From contig JBJXFB010000156.1 of assembly GCA_046155895.1 (NCBI GenBank), positions 1 to 64,000 of the forward strand: 64,000 bases of DNA, in the 5' to 3' direction. Under the pieces are notes generated by a model. That model searched no databases, was not told where the DNA came from, and saw only the letters and a list, made by a program, of their open reading frames with translations. The position numbers were made by a program, and so were the translations under genes. Shown in pieces: positions 51,109 to 60,463 of the stretch (positions are counted from its first letter, which is position 1; every line of letters begins with the position of its first letter). Source of the stretch: DASYPQ01 sp046155895. GTDB taxonomy: Bacteria > Planctomycetota > UBA1135 > GCA-002686595.

Positions 51109-51898
51109 GCTCCGGATCGTCGACCGGGGCCTCGATCTCGCCCGCGGCCCGGTGCGGAGCACGGCCCGCCGGCGCGCGGACCTCCTGGCGCTCGACGCGG
51201 CGGGCCGGCCGGTCATCGTGTTGATCGTGGACGGAAGCGGCGATGACACGGTCCTCGCGGCGGTGAACGCCGTCGCCTACGCGCGGCAGAACGCCGGGGC
51301 GCTCGCCCAGCCTCTCCGCGAGGAAGCCGCGCGCGCACCGCTCGCGCGCGTCGCCCTGATCGCCGAGTCGTTCTCGCCGCGGACCCTCGAGGGACTGGGA
51401 CTGCTGCCCGAGAGCGAGCTCCTCCTCTTCGAGGCGCGCCGCGTGGACAGCGCCGCGGGAACGCACGCCCGCCTCTCGCGCGTGAACCTTCCTTCGACGC
51501 GCCGCGAGGAGGAGCCGCCGATGGCCCGCGAGGACTTCCTAGCCCGCGTCGGCGATTCGCGCCGCGGGACCGCGGAGCTGCTGCTCCGGCGCCTCGCGCG
51601 CGTCGATGCGGGGATCCGGGCCTCCTTCGAGGAGGACCGGGCTTCCTTCGAGTGCGACGGACGTGAGCTCTGCCGCCTCGAGATCGAGCAGGGGGCCCTC
51701 CAGGGCGCGATCCCGGCGGTGAAGCAGCGCCTACCGATCCATGGACCGGACGACGCCGACGCCTTCATCGACGAGGTCCTGCGGGAGCACATCCTCCTCC
51801 TCGGCGAGGGCTGGGGGACCCCGAGCCCCCCGCCGGCGAAGCCCCGGGCGGAGGATCCGCTGCTGACGCCCGAGGAGATTGCGGCCTTCCGCGACTGA
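51017..51898 (+). CDS. Hypothetical protein, possible nuclease-like fold
   Basis: A 293-residue protein. RRRADLLALDAAGRPVIVLI near residue 50 has the strand-Asp-strand layout of PD-(D/E)xK-like nucleases, but the second acidic residue and lysine are not clear, so any nuclease function is doubtful. The rest is helical, with a basic patch (RREEEPPMAREDFLARVGDS). The ATG at 51017 lies 92 bases inside ruvC on another frame, so translation may be coupled. Family not recognised. Confidence 0.6.
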   Translation: MEPEREERSSREGRAELLAAIEIELSRLLPELRIVDRGLDLARGPVRSTARRRADLLALDAAGRPVIVLIVDGSGDDTVLAAVNAVAYARQNAGALAQPLREEAARAPLARVALIAESFSPRTLEGLGLLPESELLLFEARRVDSAAGTHARLSRVNLPSTRREEEPPMAREDFLARVGDSRRGTAELLLRRLARVDAGIRASFEEDRASFECDGRELCRLEIEQGALQGAIPAVKQRLPIHGPDDADAFIDEVLREHILLLGEGWGTPSPPPAKPRAEDPLLTPEEIAAFRD

Positions 51899-51993
51899 AT
51901 GCCCCTCGGAATCCGGGTTTCCAGGCTTCCGGGCCGACGGAGCGCCGAAGGGAATCTTGTTCAGCAGCACGCACAGGCCTGGGCGAGGCTCCG

Positions 51994-52914
51994 ATGAATT
52001 GGGATCAGGCACGGCGGCTCCTGCACCTCGCGGGCGAGTCCGCCGGGGGCGGGGCTGCTCTCGGCGAAGCCGCCTTCGACGCGGGCGTCGAGGCGCTGGA
52101 CTCGACCCGCGCGGCCTCCCTGTGCGTCGCGAGCGGCAAGGGCGGGACCGGGAAGTCGGTGGTGACGGCCTCCCTCGCGACGATCTTCTCGCGCACGACG
52201 CGCACGCTGATCGTCGACGCGGACCTAGGGGTCGGCAACGCGCACATCCTCCAGGGCGTGGCGCCGCAGCTGTCCTTCGTCGACGTCGTCGACGGCAGGC
52301 TCTCGGTCGGCGAGATCCGGATCCCCTGCCGCGCGAACCTCGACCTCCTCGGCGGGGGATCGGGCGTCTCGCGGATGGCGGCGCTCTCCTCGTGGGAGAT
52401 GCACATGCTCGCGCGGGGCATCGAGACGCTGGAGACGGAGTACGGACGGCTCGTCGTCGACTCGGCGGCCGGGATCTCGAGCCAGACGATCGCCTTCGCG
52501 GCCGCGAGCGACGCGCTGCTGATCGTGACGACGCCGGACATCACGGCGCTCACGGACGCGTACGCGTTCCTGAAGGCGCTGCTCCAGCGCCGGCCGGACT
52601 GCGATCCGATGTTCCTCGTGAACCGCGCGACGAGCGAGGACGAGGCGGAACGCGTCGCCGAACGGCTGATCGGCGTGTCGCGGCGTTTCCTCGGTCGCGA
52701 GCCGCGCTTCGTCGGCGCCCTGCCCGAGGACCGCGCGGTCGTCCGGAGCGTGAGCGAGCGCGCGCCGGCCGTGATCTGCGAGCCCGAGTCGCCGTTCGCG
52801 CGGGCGATCGAGTGCCTGGCTGTCCGGGTGGTCGAGGCGATCGAGCGGGGGAGGCCGAAGGGGCTCGGCCGGTCGATGATGCGCTCGGCGGGGTACACGC
52901 CCAGGACGCGCTGA
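51994..52914 (+). CDS. MinD/ParA-family ATPase, FlhG-like
   Basis: A 306-residue deviant Walker A ATPase. The P-loop GKGGTGKS is at residues 48-55, with further motifs TLIVDADLGVGNAHILQGVA and VDSAAGISSQTIAFAAAS and the switch region VTTPDITALTDAYAFLKAL. The N-terminal extension and the VNRATSEDEAERVAERLIGV segment resemble FlhG (YlxH/FleN), which sets flagellar number and placement. No flagellar genes lie in the window, so a more general MinD-like role is possible. ATG 51994 follows a 95-base gap after the hypothetical gene. Confidence 0.8.
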   Translation: MNWDQARRLLHLAGESAGGGAALGEAAFDAGVEALDSTRAASLCVASGKGGTGKSVVTASLATIFSRTTRTLIVDADLGVGNAHILQGVAPQLSFVDVVDGRLSVGEIRIPCRANLDLLGGGSGVSRMAALSSWEMHMLARGIETLETEYGRLVVDSAAGISSQTIAFAAASDALLIVTTPDITALTDAYAFLKALLQRRPDCDPMFLVNRATSEDEAERVAERLIGVSRRFLGREPRFVGALPEDRAVVRSVSERAPAVICEPESPFARAIECLAVRVVEAIERGRPKGLGRSMMRSAGYTPRTR

Positions 52915-52969
52915 ACGGTTTTCAGGAGATTCCCCCGACACCTGTGTCGCGCGCGGCGGTCCGCGGGGT

Positions 52970-53344
52970 GTGGACGAGCAATCCGAGAGCGATCTCGAGC
53001 CGCCGCGGGCACGGGTCCCCGCGTGGCTCTACGTTTTGACAGGCTGGCTCCTGGCCTCGACGCAGATCCCCGACGGCCGTCGACCGTTCACGGAGCGCGA
53101 GATCCGCGAACGCGCGCCTTTCGCCGTGCTGGATCCCCCGGCGAGCGATCCCGACCGGATGAGCCCGCGCGAGCTCCGAAGACTGCCCGCGATCGGTCCG
53201 TCGCGCGCTCTCGCCATCGCGCACGCGCGCTGGGAAGAAGGGCTGACGGGCGGACCGGAAGCCTGGGACGAAGTCCCGGGCATCGGCCCGGAGACCGTGC
53301 GGGCGATCCGCTCGGCGATCGGGAGCAAGGAGACGGAGAAGTGA
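52970..53344 (+). CDS. ComEA-like helix-hairpin-helix protein
   Basis: A 124-residue protein with one membrane segment (VPAWLYVLTGWLLAST) and a C-terminal helix-hairpin-helix pair: LPAIGPSRALAIAHARWE and VPGIGPETVRAIRSAIG. This is the layout of ComEA, the DNA receptor of natural competence, although the domain also occurs in nucleases and other proteins. The start is GTG 52970. It converges with the large exported protein gene at 53351, 6 bases away. Confidence 0.78.
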   Translation: MDEQSESDLEPPRARVPAWLYVLTGWLLASTQIPDGRRPFTEREIRERAPFAVLDPPASDPDRMSPRELRRLPAIGPSRALAIAHARWEEGLTGGPEAWDEVPGIGPETVRAIRSAIGSKETEK

Positions 53345-53350
53345 GCCCTT

Positions 53351-55561
53351 TCAGGTCCGGAAGGACCAGGTCAGCTTCTTGCCCGAGTCCTTCCACGTCG
53401 CGTTCACGGTGTACGTCTTCCCGGGCAGGAGCGTCGCCTTCGGCATCAGGCAGAAGGCGTTGCGAGGCGCCAGGTCCTTGTTCGTCGGCGCGGAGGGCGT
53501 GGAGAAGAAGCAGTCGACCGGCTTGCCGTCGAGGGAGAGTTCCATCTCGATCGCGACCGCAGGTCGGCCATCGTCGGGCAGGCCGACCTGCAGCGTGATG
53601 GGGTAGCCGAGAGTCTCCTGCTCGACCTCGGGGACCGGGCTCGGAAGCTCCGGCAGGAACCCCAACGGAACCGACTTCATGCCGTCGTACGGCCAGACGA
53701 CCGTCCAGGCGTCGTCCGCGGGGTTCAAGAGCGACGTCACGTCCATCACCGCGACGTCGGATTCCCAGCCGAAACCGATGCGCAGGAGGCCGGGCTCGAG
53801 GAGGGGCGTGCGGTGGTAGAAGGTGCCCATCCACTCTGCGATCGCGTCCTCGGGCTGCTCGACGCCGAAGGCGATCACGGACATGCCCCCTGCGATGGCT
53901 CCCTCCGGGGTGAAACCCTCGCTGTCCGCGCGCTCCCCGTGCGCGTCGGGCCACTTCGCGGCCTCGTCGGGATTCTGGCCCAGGTACAGCGCGTGGAGCG
54001 CCGCCCCCTCGGAGAGGCTGCGTTCGATCTCGACCTCCTCCGCTTCGACCGAGGCGGCCTCGAACGCCAGCGAGCGGACCTGGTTCAAGGCCTTCAGCAC
54101 GGCCTTCTCCTCGGCGGTCGGGGCTTTCGGGGAGGCTTTCCCGGTGCGCTGCGCGAGTCCCTTGGGACGCGGGAGGATCCATCGGCGCCACTCCTCCTCG
54201 AACGCGGACAGCGGCATGCCCAGCGCGTTCTCGTACACCTGTTTCGGCGACGCGGTGCCCGCTTGGCTCGACGCCTTGATCAGCGGCGCGAGCCTCCCGG
54301 TTTCCTGGAGGAACTCGACGACGGACGTCGCCTTGAGGAGAGGTTCCCCGACGAGCTTCCCGATCTGGTCCTCGAAGGAATCTTCCCACGGCGGATCCTG
54401 TCCGTTCTCGGCCAGCCAGGCCATCCAGGTCCTGCATCCGGCGATGCCCGCCTTGGAGAATTTCATCCGCTCCTCGCGCTCGCGGAGGGCCGCGCCCGAG
54501 GGCGCGATGTTCGTTCCGCCGCGGTGGAAGACGCCTCCCGAGGATTCCTTGTAGGCGTAGGTGGGGATCGGGGAGCCGAGATAGCTCATCGCGACCCAGT
54601 TCAGGTGGCCCGATTGCAGCGTCGTCTGCGCTCCCTCCTGGAGCGACGAGAAGCGGACGAGGTAGGACGCGGCCATGTACGCGTCGTTGTAGGGCGAGAG
54701 GACCGACTTGCCCTTGGTGTCGTTCATCGCGGCCAGATCGCGGGCTCTCTGCGCGTCTCCGGGCTTCAGCCTGCCTTCGGCATCCCACGCATCGACGGCG
54801 CGCAGGTAGTTCTCGCGGCTGTCGAGGATCACCGTGACGCTCCCGGCGAGGGGACCGGACTTCACGGGAGTCAAGCGGATCTCGCCACGGCGCAGGTACG
54901 CGGAAAAGGCGAGCGCCCGCTCGGCTTCGCGCAGGATGCGCGCGGTCCGATCCGCATCGAGCGCCGAATGCACCACGTGTCCACCGCGCCGCGCGTAGAC
55001 GCCGGGCCGCCCGCAGATCGTCGTGAGGACTTCGTCCTGGCTCTCGCCCGTCTCGATCTCGACCTCGAGTCGCGCGATCTCCCGGCGCACGCGATCGATC
55101 TCCAGCCGGCGCTCGAGCGTCGTTCGCTCGCCGGGCGTCGCCCAGGCGGAGCCGACCCGAGCGTGACCGAGAGCCGCGTGCGCTTCGTCGATCTCCGAAT
55201 CGAGCACCAGAATCCTCCGCGCGAGCTCGATGCGAGCTTCGCCTTCGCGCTTCCCGAGAACGCTGGCGAGCTGCCTGGCGGCCGACTGGAGCTTCTTCGA
55301 CGCCTCGGGCACGAAGTCCTCCTCCATCTTCACCTTGGAGGACTCACGCGCGATGCCCGCATCGAGCTTCGTGCGCATCGGCGCCGGGTAGCCGAGCTCC
55401 GCGAGGATCTCGGCGACGCGCCTGGCCTCGACGACCCATCCCGCCTTCGCCAACGAAAGCGCGGCCGAGTCGAGCGCGGCTGTGGCGCCCGGCGGGATCG
55501 CCGGCGTCTGCTGCGGCACGAGGGCGAGCGCCCAGAGCACGGCGGGGAGCGCGAGGGCCAT
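53351..55561 (-). CDS. Exported protein with C-terminal CAP/SCP-like domain
   Basis: A 736-residue exported protein. From the ATG at 55561 the signal peptide is MALALPAVLWALALVPQQTPA; an upstream ATG at 55600 adds a short basic lead. The N-terminal half is helical, with SSKVKMEEDFVPEASKKLQS and similar segments. A central part contains VTVILDSRENYLRAVDAWD, a peptidase-like or DUF1570-like fold. The C-terminal third has the CAP-like pattern found in planctomycete proteins: LNQVRSLAFEAASVE, AALHALYLGQNPDEAAKWPD, GFTPEGAIAGGMSVIAF and WMGTFYHRTPLLEPGLLRIG. Function unknown. Confidence 0.72.
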   Translation of the reverse strand: MALALPAVLWALALVPQQTPAIPPGATAALDSAALSLAKAGWVVEARRVAEILAELGYPAPMRTKLDAGIARESSKVKMEEDFVPEASKKLQSAARQLASVLGKREGEARIELARRILVLDSEIDEAHAALGHARVGSAWATPGERTTLERRLEIDRVRREIARLEVEIETGESQDEVLTTICGRPGVYARRGGHVVHSALDADRTARILREAERALAFSAYLRRGEIRLTPVKSGPLAGSVTVILDSRENYLRAVDAWDAEGRLKPGDAQRARDLAAMNDTKGKSVLSPYNDAYMAASYLVRFSSLQEGAQTTLQSGHLNWVAMSYLGSPIPTYAYKESSGGVFHRGGTNIAPSGAALREREERMKFSKAGIAGCRTWMAWLAENGQDPPWEDSFEDQIGKLVGEPLLKATSVVEFLQETGRLAPLIKASSQAGTASPKQVYENALGMPLSAFEEEWRRWILPRPKGLAQRTGKASPKAPTAEEKAVLKALNQVRSLAFEAASVEAEEVEIERSLSEGAALHALYLGQNPDEAAKWPDAHGERADSEGFTPEGAIAGGMSVIAFGVEQPEDAIAEWMGTFYHRTPLLEPGLLRIGFGWESDVAVMDVTSLLNPADDAWTVVWPYDGMKSVPLGFLPELPSPVPEVEQETLGYPITLQVGLPDDGRPAVAIEMELSLDGKPVDCFFSTPSAPTNKDLAPRNAFCLMPKATLLPGKTYTVNATWKDSGKKLTWSFRT

Positions 55562-55642
55562 GGGGCTCCGAGTATGCTCGGGCGCTCGGCGGCGAGCCAT
55601 CCCGGTGGAGGCTCCGAGCCCTCCGCCCTACACTCTCCGCCC

Positions 55643-56581
55643 GTGACCAGCCCCCCCGTGCTGCCCGCCGGCCTCCCTGCGCCGCGCTCCGGGTTGCCCA
55701 AGCCGCTCGAGACCGGGGAAATCGACAAGTTCGTGCGCGTCGCCCTCGACGAGGACCGCGGAGGCGGCGACCTCACCTCGATCACCGCCGTGCCCGAGAA
55801 GGCGCGCGCGCGAGCGACGCTCGTGGCGAAGTCGAGCGGGGTCCTGGCCGGCATCCACGTCTTCGCCCGCGCCTTCGTGCTGTGCGACCGCAGGGCGCAG
55901 GTCGAGGTGCTCTGCGAGGACGGAGCCCGCTTCCAGCGCGGCGACGTGCTCGCGCGGGTCGAGGGTCAGGCGCGCGCGCTGCTCGCGGCCGAGCGCACGG
56001 CGCTCAACTTCGTCCAGCGTCTCTCCGGCACCGCCACGTTGACCGCGCGGTTCGTGGAGCTGGCGCGCCCCGCCGGCGGCTCGGACGGCGTCCGGATCCT
56101 CGACACGCGCAAGACGACTCCGGGCCTGCGGCTGCTCGAGAAGTACGCCGTGCGCTGCGGGGGCGGCGAGAACCATCGCTTCGGCCTCTACGACGAGGTC
56201 ATGGTGAAGGAGAACCACATCGAGCTCGCGGGACGGAGCATCGAGACGGTCCTCGCGGACCTCCGCCGCGCCGTGGGGAACGCCGTCCGCATCACGTGCG
56301 AGGCGCGCGACGCGAAGGAAGCCTTCGCGGCCGTCGACGGCGGCGCCGACGTGGTTCTCCTCGACAACATGAGCGCGGCGACTCTGGGGGAGCTGTGCCC
56401 GAAGCTGCGCGCGCGCGCCGCCGAGCGCGGGCGGAAGATCGAGCTCGAGGCGAGCGGCGGCATCGACGAGCACACGATCGCCGGGATCGCGAGGAGCGGC
56501 GTCGACCGGCTCTCGGTCGGAGCCCTGACGCACTCCGCGCCGGCCATGGACCTCTCCCTGGAGCTCGAGCCCGTCTCGTGA
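55643..56581 (+). CDS. nadC: Nicotinate-nucleotide pyrophosphorylase (quinolinate phosphoribosyltransferase)
   Basis: A 312-residue de novo NAD-pathway enzyme using quinolinate and PRPP. Family segments are DEDRGGGDLTSITAVPE, AAERTALNFVQRLSGTATLT, ILDTRKTTPGLRLLEKYAVR, GGGENHRFGLYDEVMVKENH and VLLDNMSAATL, the last with ELEASGGIDE near the end. The start is GTG 55643. The stop overlaps the next gene as GTGA, so the NadC and RsbW-like genes are coupled. nadA and nadB are not in the window. Confidence 0.93.
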   Translation: MTSPPVLPAGLPAPRSGLPKPLETGEIDKFVRVALDEDRGGGDLTSITAVPEKARARATLVAKSSGVLAGIHVFARAFVLCDRRAQVEVLCEDGARFQRGDVLARVEGQARALLAAERTALNFVQRLSGTATLTARFVELARPAGGSDGVRILDTRKTTPGLRLLEKYAVRCGGGENHRFGLYDEVMVKENHIELAGRSIETVLADLRRAVGNAVRITCEARDAKEAFAAVDGGADVVLLDNMSAATLGELCPKLRARAAERGRKIELEASGGIDEHTIAGIARSGVDRLSVGALTHSAPAMDLSLELEPVS

Positions 56582-57057
56582 CGGCGTACCACGAGCGTCG
56601 CGACCGGCCGCACGAGCTGCGGCTCGATCTGCCGGCTGCGCACAGCGCGCAGCGGATCGCGCGGTCCCTCGTGCGGCTCTTCGCCCGCAACGAGGGCCTC
56701 GCGAGCGAGGAGATCGAGCGCATCGAGTTCATCGCCAGCGAGCTGCTCGCGAACGCCGTCGATCACGGCGGCGGCGAGCGCGCGATGGAGGAGGAGGATC
56801 GGCCCGGCGACGTCCGCATGAGCCTCATGCTCTTCATCCGCCCGGACGGCTGGGAGCTCGAGGTCGGCGACCAGGGCGGAGGGAATCTGGACGAGGTCCA
56901 GGCGCTCATCACCCCGGACGGTCTGCCCGATCTCGAGGACGAACGCGGCCGGGGCTTCTTCCTTCTCGCGGGGATGGTCGACAGCCTGACGGTGGCGAAG
57001 AGCGAAGACGGCCGCGGGCTGGTGTTCAAGGCCGTGCGGTCGAATGGCGCGGGCTGA
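56578..57057 (+). CDS. RsbW/SpoIIAB-like anti-sigma-type ATP-binding protein
   Basis: A 159-residue GHKL-fold protein without a phosphoacceptor His. The N-box is IASELLANAVDHGGG, the G1-box is VGDQGGG and the G2-like segment is ERGRGFFLLAGMVDSLTV. Proteins of this kind are serine kinases controlling anti-anti-sigma factors or partner sigma factors in stress responses. No STAS antagonist is nearby. The start GTG 56578 overlaps the NadC stop, and its 3' end overlaps the VanZ-like gene by 14 bases. Confidence 0.82.
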   Translation: MTAYHERRDRPHELRLDLPAAHSAQRIARSLVRLFARNEGLASEEIERIEFIASELLANAVDHGGGERAMEEEDRPGDVRMSLMLFIRPDGWELEVGDQGGGNLDEVQALITPDGLPDLEDERGRGFFLLAGMVDSLTVAKSEDGRGLVFKAVRSNGAG

Positions 57058-57613
57058 GCAGGCAGCCCCCGAGGTCGGAGGCTTCCTCGCGCAGGTCCTC
57101 CAGGCGCTCGGCCGGCTGCTGCAGCGCATCCCGCGAAGCGGTGCGGTCGCTCTCGCCGTCGCCTGGGGGGCGCTGATCTGGTACGCGAGCTCGCGCCCCG
57201 CCCCCGCGATAGGTCCGGTCGGGGCCTGGGGCGAGATGCTCGGGAATCTCGCGCACGCGCCGGAATACGGCGTGCTCGTCGTGTGGATCGCGCTCGCCCT
57301 GCCGCGCCGGGACGGATGGCCCGATCTCGCGCCCCGCTCGGTGTGCTGGATCCTGGTCGTCGCCGGGCTCTACGCCGTCCTCGACGAGATCCACCAATCG
57401 TTCACGCCGGACCGCGACGCCTCGGTCTTCGACCTGCTGACGGATCTCGTCGGGGCCAGCGCGACGCTCGCTTGCATCGTCGCGGCGGGCGGTGCGCGCG
57501 CCTCCCCGAAGGACCTCCGGAAGCGCCTCGTCCTCGGCCTGCTTGCGTGCGTCCTCGCGGCTGCGCTCGCGACCTTTGGGTCCGACGCTTGGCCGAACGC
57601 GGCCTGGGTCTGA
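57044..57613 (+). CDS. VanZ-like family membrane protein
   Basis: A 189-residue protein with four to five membrane segments. The VanZ-like signature is LDEIHQSFTPDRDASVFD, after ALIWYASSRPAP in the first loop and NLAHAPEYGVLVVWIALAL. Homologues in glycopeptide-resistance loci give mild teicoplanin resistance, but chromosomal members usually have unknown function. It overlaps the RsbW-like gene by 14 bases and precedes purB by 38 bases. Confidence 0.85.
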   Translation: MARAEQAAPEVGGFLAQVLQALGRLLQRIPRSGAVALAVAWGALIWYASSRPAPAIGPVGAWGEMLGNLAHAPEYGVLVVWIALALPRRDGWPDLAPRSVCWILVVAGLYAVLDEIHQSFTPDRDASVFDLLTDLVGASATLACIVAAGGARASPKDLRKRLVLGLLACVLAAALATFGSDAWPNAAWV

Positions 57614-57651
57614 GGAAGCCGGCCCCGCGCATCCGTACAATGCCTGGACGC

Positions 57652-59085
57652 ATGGAAGGCGACACCTACCGGAGTCCTCTCGGCGAGCGCTACGCCGGCC
57701 GCGCGATGCGGGAGAACTTCTCGGAGATCCGCAAGTTCACGACCTGGCGGCGGCTCTGGATCGCCCTCGCGGAGGCGGAGAGGGAGCTCGGCCTCCCGAT
57801 CACGGCCGAGCAGGTCGCGGAGCTGCGCGCCCACGTCGACGACGTCGACCTGCAGGCCGCCGCGGGGCACGAGAAGCGCCTGCGGCACGACGTCATGGCG
57901 CACATCCACGCCTACGGGGATCAGTGCCCGGCCGCGCGACCGATCCTCCACCTCGGCGCGACCTCGTGCTACGTGACGGACAACGCCGACTTGATCGCGA
58001 TGCGCGAAGGTCTGCGGATCCTCCGCGCGCAACTCGTAGGAGCGATGAAGGCGCTGCGGGCGTTCGCGCTCGAGTGGCGGGCGCTCCCGACGCTCGGCTT
58101 CACGCACTTCCAGCCCGCGCAGGCGACCACGGTCGGCAAGCGCGCGTGCCTGTGGCTCCAGGACCTCGCGCACGATCTCGAGGATCTCGACCACGCCGAG
58201 GCGACGATGCGGTTCCGGGGAGTCAAGGGGACCACGGGGACGCAGGCGTCCTTCCTCGCGCTCTTCGAGGGGGATCACGAGAAGGTCCGCGAGCTCGACC
58301 GCCGCGTGACCGCGGTCATGGGGTTCCCGAAGAGCTTCGGCGTCACCGGACAGACCTACCCGCGCCAGCTCGATTTCCGCGTCGCACAGGTGCTCTCCTC
58401 GATCGCCCAGTCCGCGCACAAGTTCGCGACGGACATCCGGCTGCTCGCGAACCGCCGCGAGATCGAGGAGCCGTTCGAGAAGAACCAGGTGGGCTCGTCC
58501 GCGATGCCGTGGAAGCGCAATCCGATGCGCTGCGAGCGGATCTGCGCCCTCTCGCGCTTCGTGATCGCCGCGCTCGACAACTGCGCGCACACCGCCGCCA
58601 ACCAGTGGCTCGAGAGGACCCTCGACGACTCCGCCAACCGACGCCTGGCGATCCCGGAGATGTTCCTGGCGACCGACGCGGTGCTGCACCTCGTCCTCGA
58701 CGTCGCCTCGGGGCTCGTCGTGTACCCGCGGGTCATCCAGGCGAACCTCGACGCGGAGCTGCCCTTCCTCGCTTCGGAGGAGCTGATGATGGGGGCCGTC
58801 AAGGCGGGGCTCGACCGCCAGGACGTCCACGAGGCCCTCCGCCGCGCGAGCCACGAGGCGACGCGCGTCATGAAGGAGGAGGGGAAGCCCAACCCCTTGC
58901 GGGAGCTCCTGGAGCGGGACTCGACCCTGGGGCCGATCGCGGGGAGGCTCGACACCCTGCTGCAGGCCTCCCGCCACGTCGGCCGCGCCCCGGAACAGGT
59001 GCTCGAGTACCTGGCGGAGGAGGTGGACCCGCTGCTCGATCGCCACCGGGACGTCGCCACGGTACGGGGCGAGGTCCGGATCTAG
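57652..59085 (+). CDS. purB: Adenylosuccinate lyase
   Basis: A 477-residue fumarase/aspartase-superfamily enzyme with two purine pathway steps, cleaving SAICAR and adenylosuccinate. The signature SSAMPWKRNPMRCE is the purine-lyase form of the flexible catalytic loop, and GATSCYVTDNADLI and THFQPAQATTVGKR carry other active-site residues. The start is ATG 57652 (MEGDTYRSPL); an in-frame ATG at 57640 adds four residues. Sequence features are nearer to the animal-like and planctomycete-type lyases than to E. coli PurB. Confidence 0.93.
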   Translation: MEGDTYRSPLGERYAGRAMRENFSEIRKFTTWRRLWIALAEAERELGLPITAEQVAELRAHVDDVDLQAAAGHEKRLRHDVMAHIHAYGDQCPAARPILHLGATSCYVTDNADLIAMREGLRILRAQLVGAMKALRAFALEWRALPTLGFTHFQPAQATTVGKRACLWLQDLAHDLEDLDHAEATMRFRGVKGTTGTQASFLALFEGDHEKVRELDRRVTAVMGFPKSFGVTGQTYPRQLDFRVAQVLSSIAQSAHKFATDIRLLANRREIEEPFEKNQVGSSAMPWKRNPMRCERICALSRFVIAALDNCAHTAANQWLERTLDDSANRRLAIPEMFLATDAVLHLVLDVASGLVVYPRVIQANLDAELPFLASEELMMGAVKAGLDRQDVHEALRRASHEATRVMKEEGKPNPLRELLERDSTLGPIAGRLDTLLQASRHVGRAPEQVLEYLAEEVDPLLDRHRDVATVRGEVRI

Positions 59086-59413
59086 GCCGCTCGGGGGGGT
59101 CGCGCCTCCCTCCGATGCCCTAGGAGCCTTGATTTGCTCCCCAAAATGAGCGTTTGTATTCTACGGCGCCATTGAGGCTGACAGGGCCTCGAACGCGGGC
59201 CGGGGACCTGGGGATCGAGCCCTGGAACCCCGTCCGCGGCGAGGATCAGGGACCCCGATCAGCCCAATCCATGAGTCACGCTGCTTCGATTTGGGACGCC
59301 GGGGACCAATTGGCTTTCTCCGGTTTCGTTTCCGCTAAGGCTGGACCATTGCAGACGGCGATTCATGGTCGGCGACCCGGGCGACCCGCTCCGGGAGCTT
59401 CTCCGAGGTAGAC
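59086..59413. other. 328-base region without a recognised gene
   Basis: Between purB and the sugar-isomerase-like gene. The stretch 59121-59160 is AT-richer (GATTTGCTCCCCAAAATGAG and TTTGTATTCTA) and could contain a promoter for the downstream gene. I see no convincing RNA gene, repeat or terminator in it. Confidence 0.5.
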
Positions 59414-60337
59414 GTGCTGACTCAGCCTGGAATCCCCAACGACTTCTCCCTCTCGACGACCTGCTACGGCAGTCGGCTGAAGACGATCGAGGACCAGGCC
59501 TTCGCCGCCGTCGCCATGGGCTTCCGGCGCCTGGAGATCGGGATCTCCGAGGTCCCGGTGACGCTGAACGGCTTCGAGCAGTCCAGGCGCGAGACCGGCA
59601 TCGAGGTGCGGTCGCTCGTCGCGGGATGCCTCGATCCGCGCCCGCACCACCCCTCGGGGTCGAAGCTCGGCAGCCTCCACGAGGACGCCCGCGAGTGCGC
59701 CCTCAACTGCATCCGCCGCCACATCCGGATCGCCCACCGCTACGAGTGTCCCGTGGTCGTGGTGCGGGGCTGCGAGCTCGAGGACAAGGCTCTCCAGGAG
59801 GAGGCGGACCGGCTGCAGGCCCGGGTCGTTCGCGAAGGTCACAGCGAGGAGACCCAGGCCGCCGCCCGTGATCTCGTCGCGAGGGTCCGGAAGCGGGGCC
59901 AGCACCAGATCGAGCACCTCTGCCGGTCCCTGCATGCGCTGCGGACGGAGTTCCCCGAGACGCGGATCGCGATCGAGCCGGGGTCGAGCTTCGTCGACCT
60001 CCTTGGGTTCGACGCCACGGGGTGGGTGCTCGAGGACCTCGCCAACAAGAAGGTCGCGTACTGGCACGACACGGGTTTGAGCCAGCTGCGGGAGAAGAGC
60101 GGACTGCACACCCAGGGGCAGTGGCTCGACACCTACGTCTCCAAGATGGTGGGGGTGCACCTCCAGGACGCTGCCGAGGGGCAGGCGGAGATGCCCCCCG
60201 GATCGGGCGAAGTCGACTTCAAGTTGGTGGCCGGATACCTGTCGCGCGAGACAGAACGGGTCGTCGAGGTGAACCCGCGGCACGGGCGCGCGGAGATCCT
60301 GGCGGCGGTGCAGTTCCTGGTCGACATCGGGATCTGA
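59414..60337 (+). CDS. Sugar phosphate isomerase/epimerase-like TIM-barrel protein
   Basis: A 307-residue protein of the xylose-isomerase-like TIM-barrel superfamily (AP endonuclease family 2 fold). Typical segments are AAVAMGFRRLEIGISEVPV, RFVQREH-like metal-site positions such as IAIEPGSSFVDLLGFD, KKVAYWHDTGLSQL, VGVHLQDAAEGQAEMPPGSG and VEVNPRHGRAEILAAVQFLV. It probably binds a divalent metal and a sugar or cyclitol. The start is GTG 59414. A 126-base spacer with no clear feature separates it from thiD. Confidence 0.78.
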   Translation: MLTQPGIPNDFSLSTTCYGSRLKTIEDQAFAAVAMGFRRLEIGISEVPVTLNGFEQSRRETGIEVRSLVAGCLDPRPHHPSGSKLGSLHEDARECALNCIRRHIRIAHRYECPVVVVRGCELEDKALQEEADRLQARVVREGHSEETQAAARDLVARVRKRGQHQIEHLCRSLHALRTEFPETRIAIEPGSSFVDLLGFDATGWVLEDLANKKVAYWHDTGLSQLREKSGLHTQGQWLDTYVSKMVGVHLQDAAEGQAEMPPGSGEVDFKLVAGYLSRETERVVEVNPRHGRAEILAAVQFLVDIGI

Positions 60338-60463
60338 CGCCAGGCGGGATCTCCTCGAGGGGGTGAGGCTTCCAGGCCTCCTCCGATCGGCAACCTGACC
60401 TGGTGAGGGTCCCCCCGGGCCGGTGGCATCTGATCCGCCGGGATCCCCCGTACCATCGAAGGC

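Noticed and set aside
60338..60463. TPP riboswitch upstream of thiD
   Set aside because: The 126-base gap shows no THI-element-like conserved core (CUGAGA or the ACCUGAUCU-like region) that I can find.
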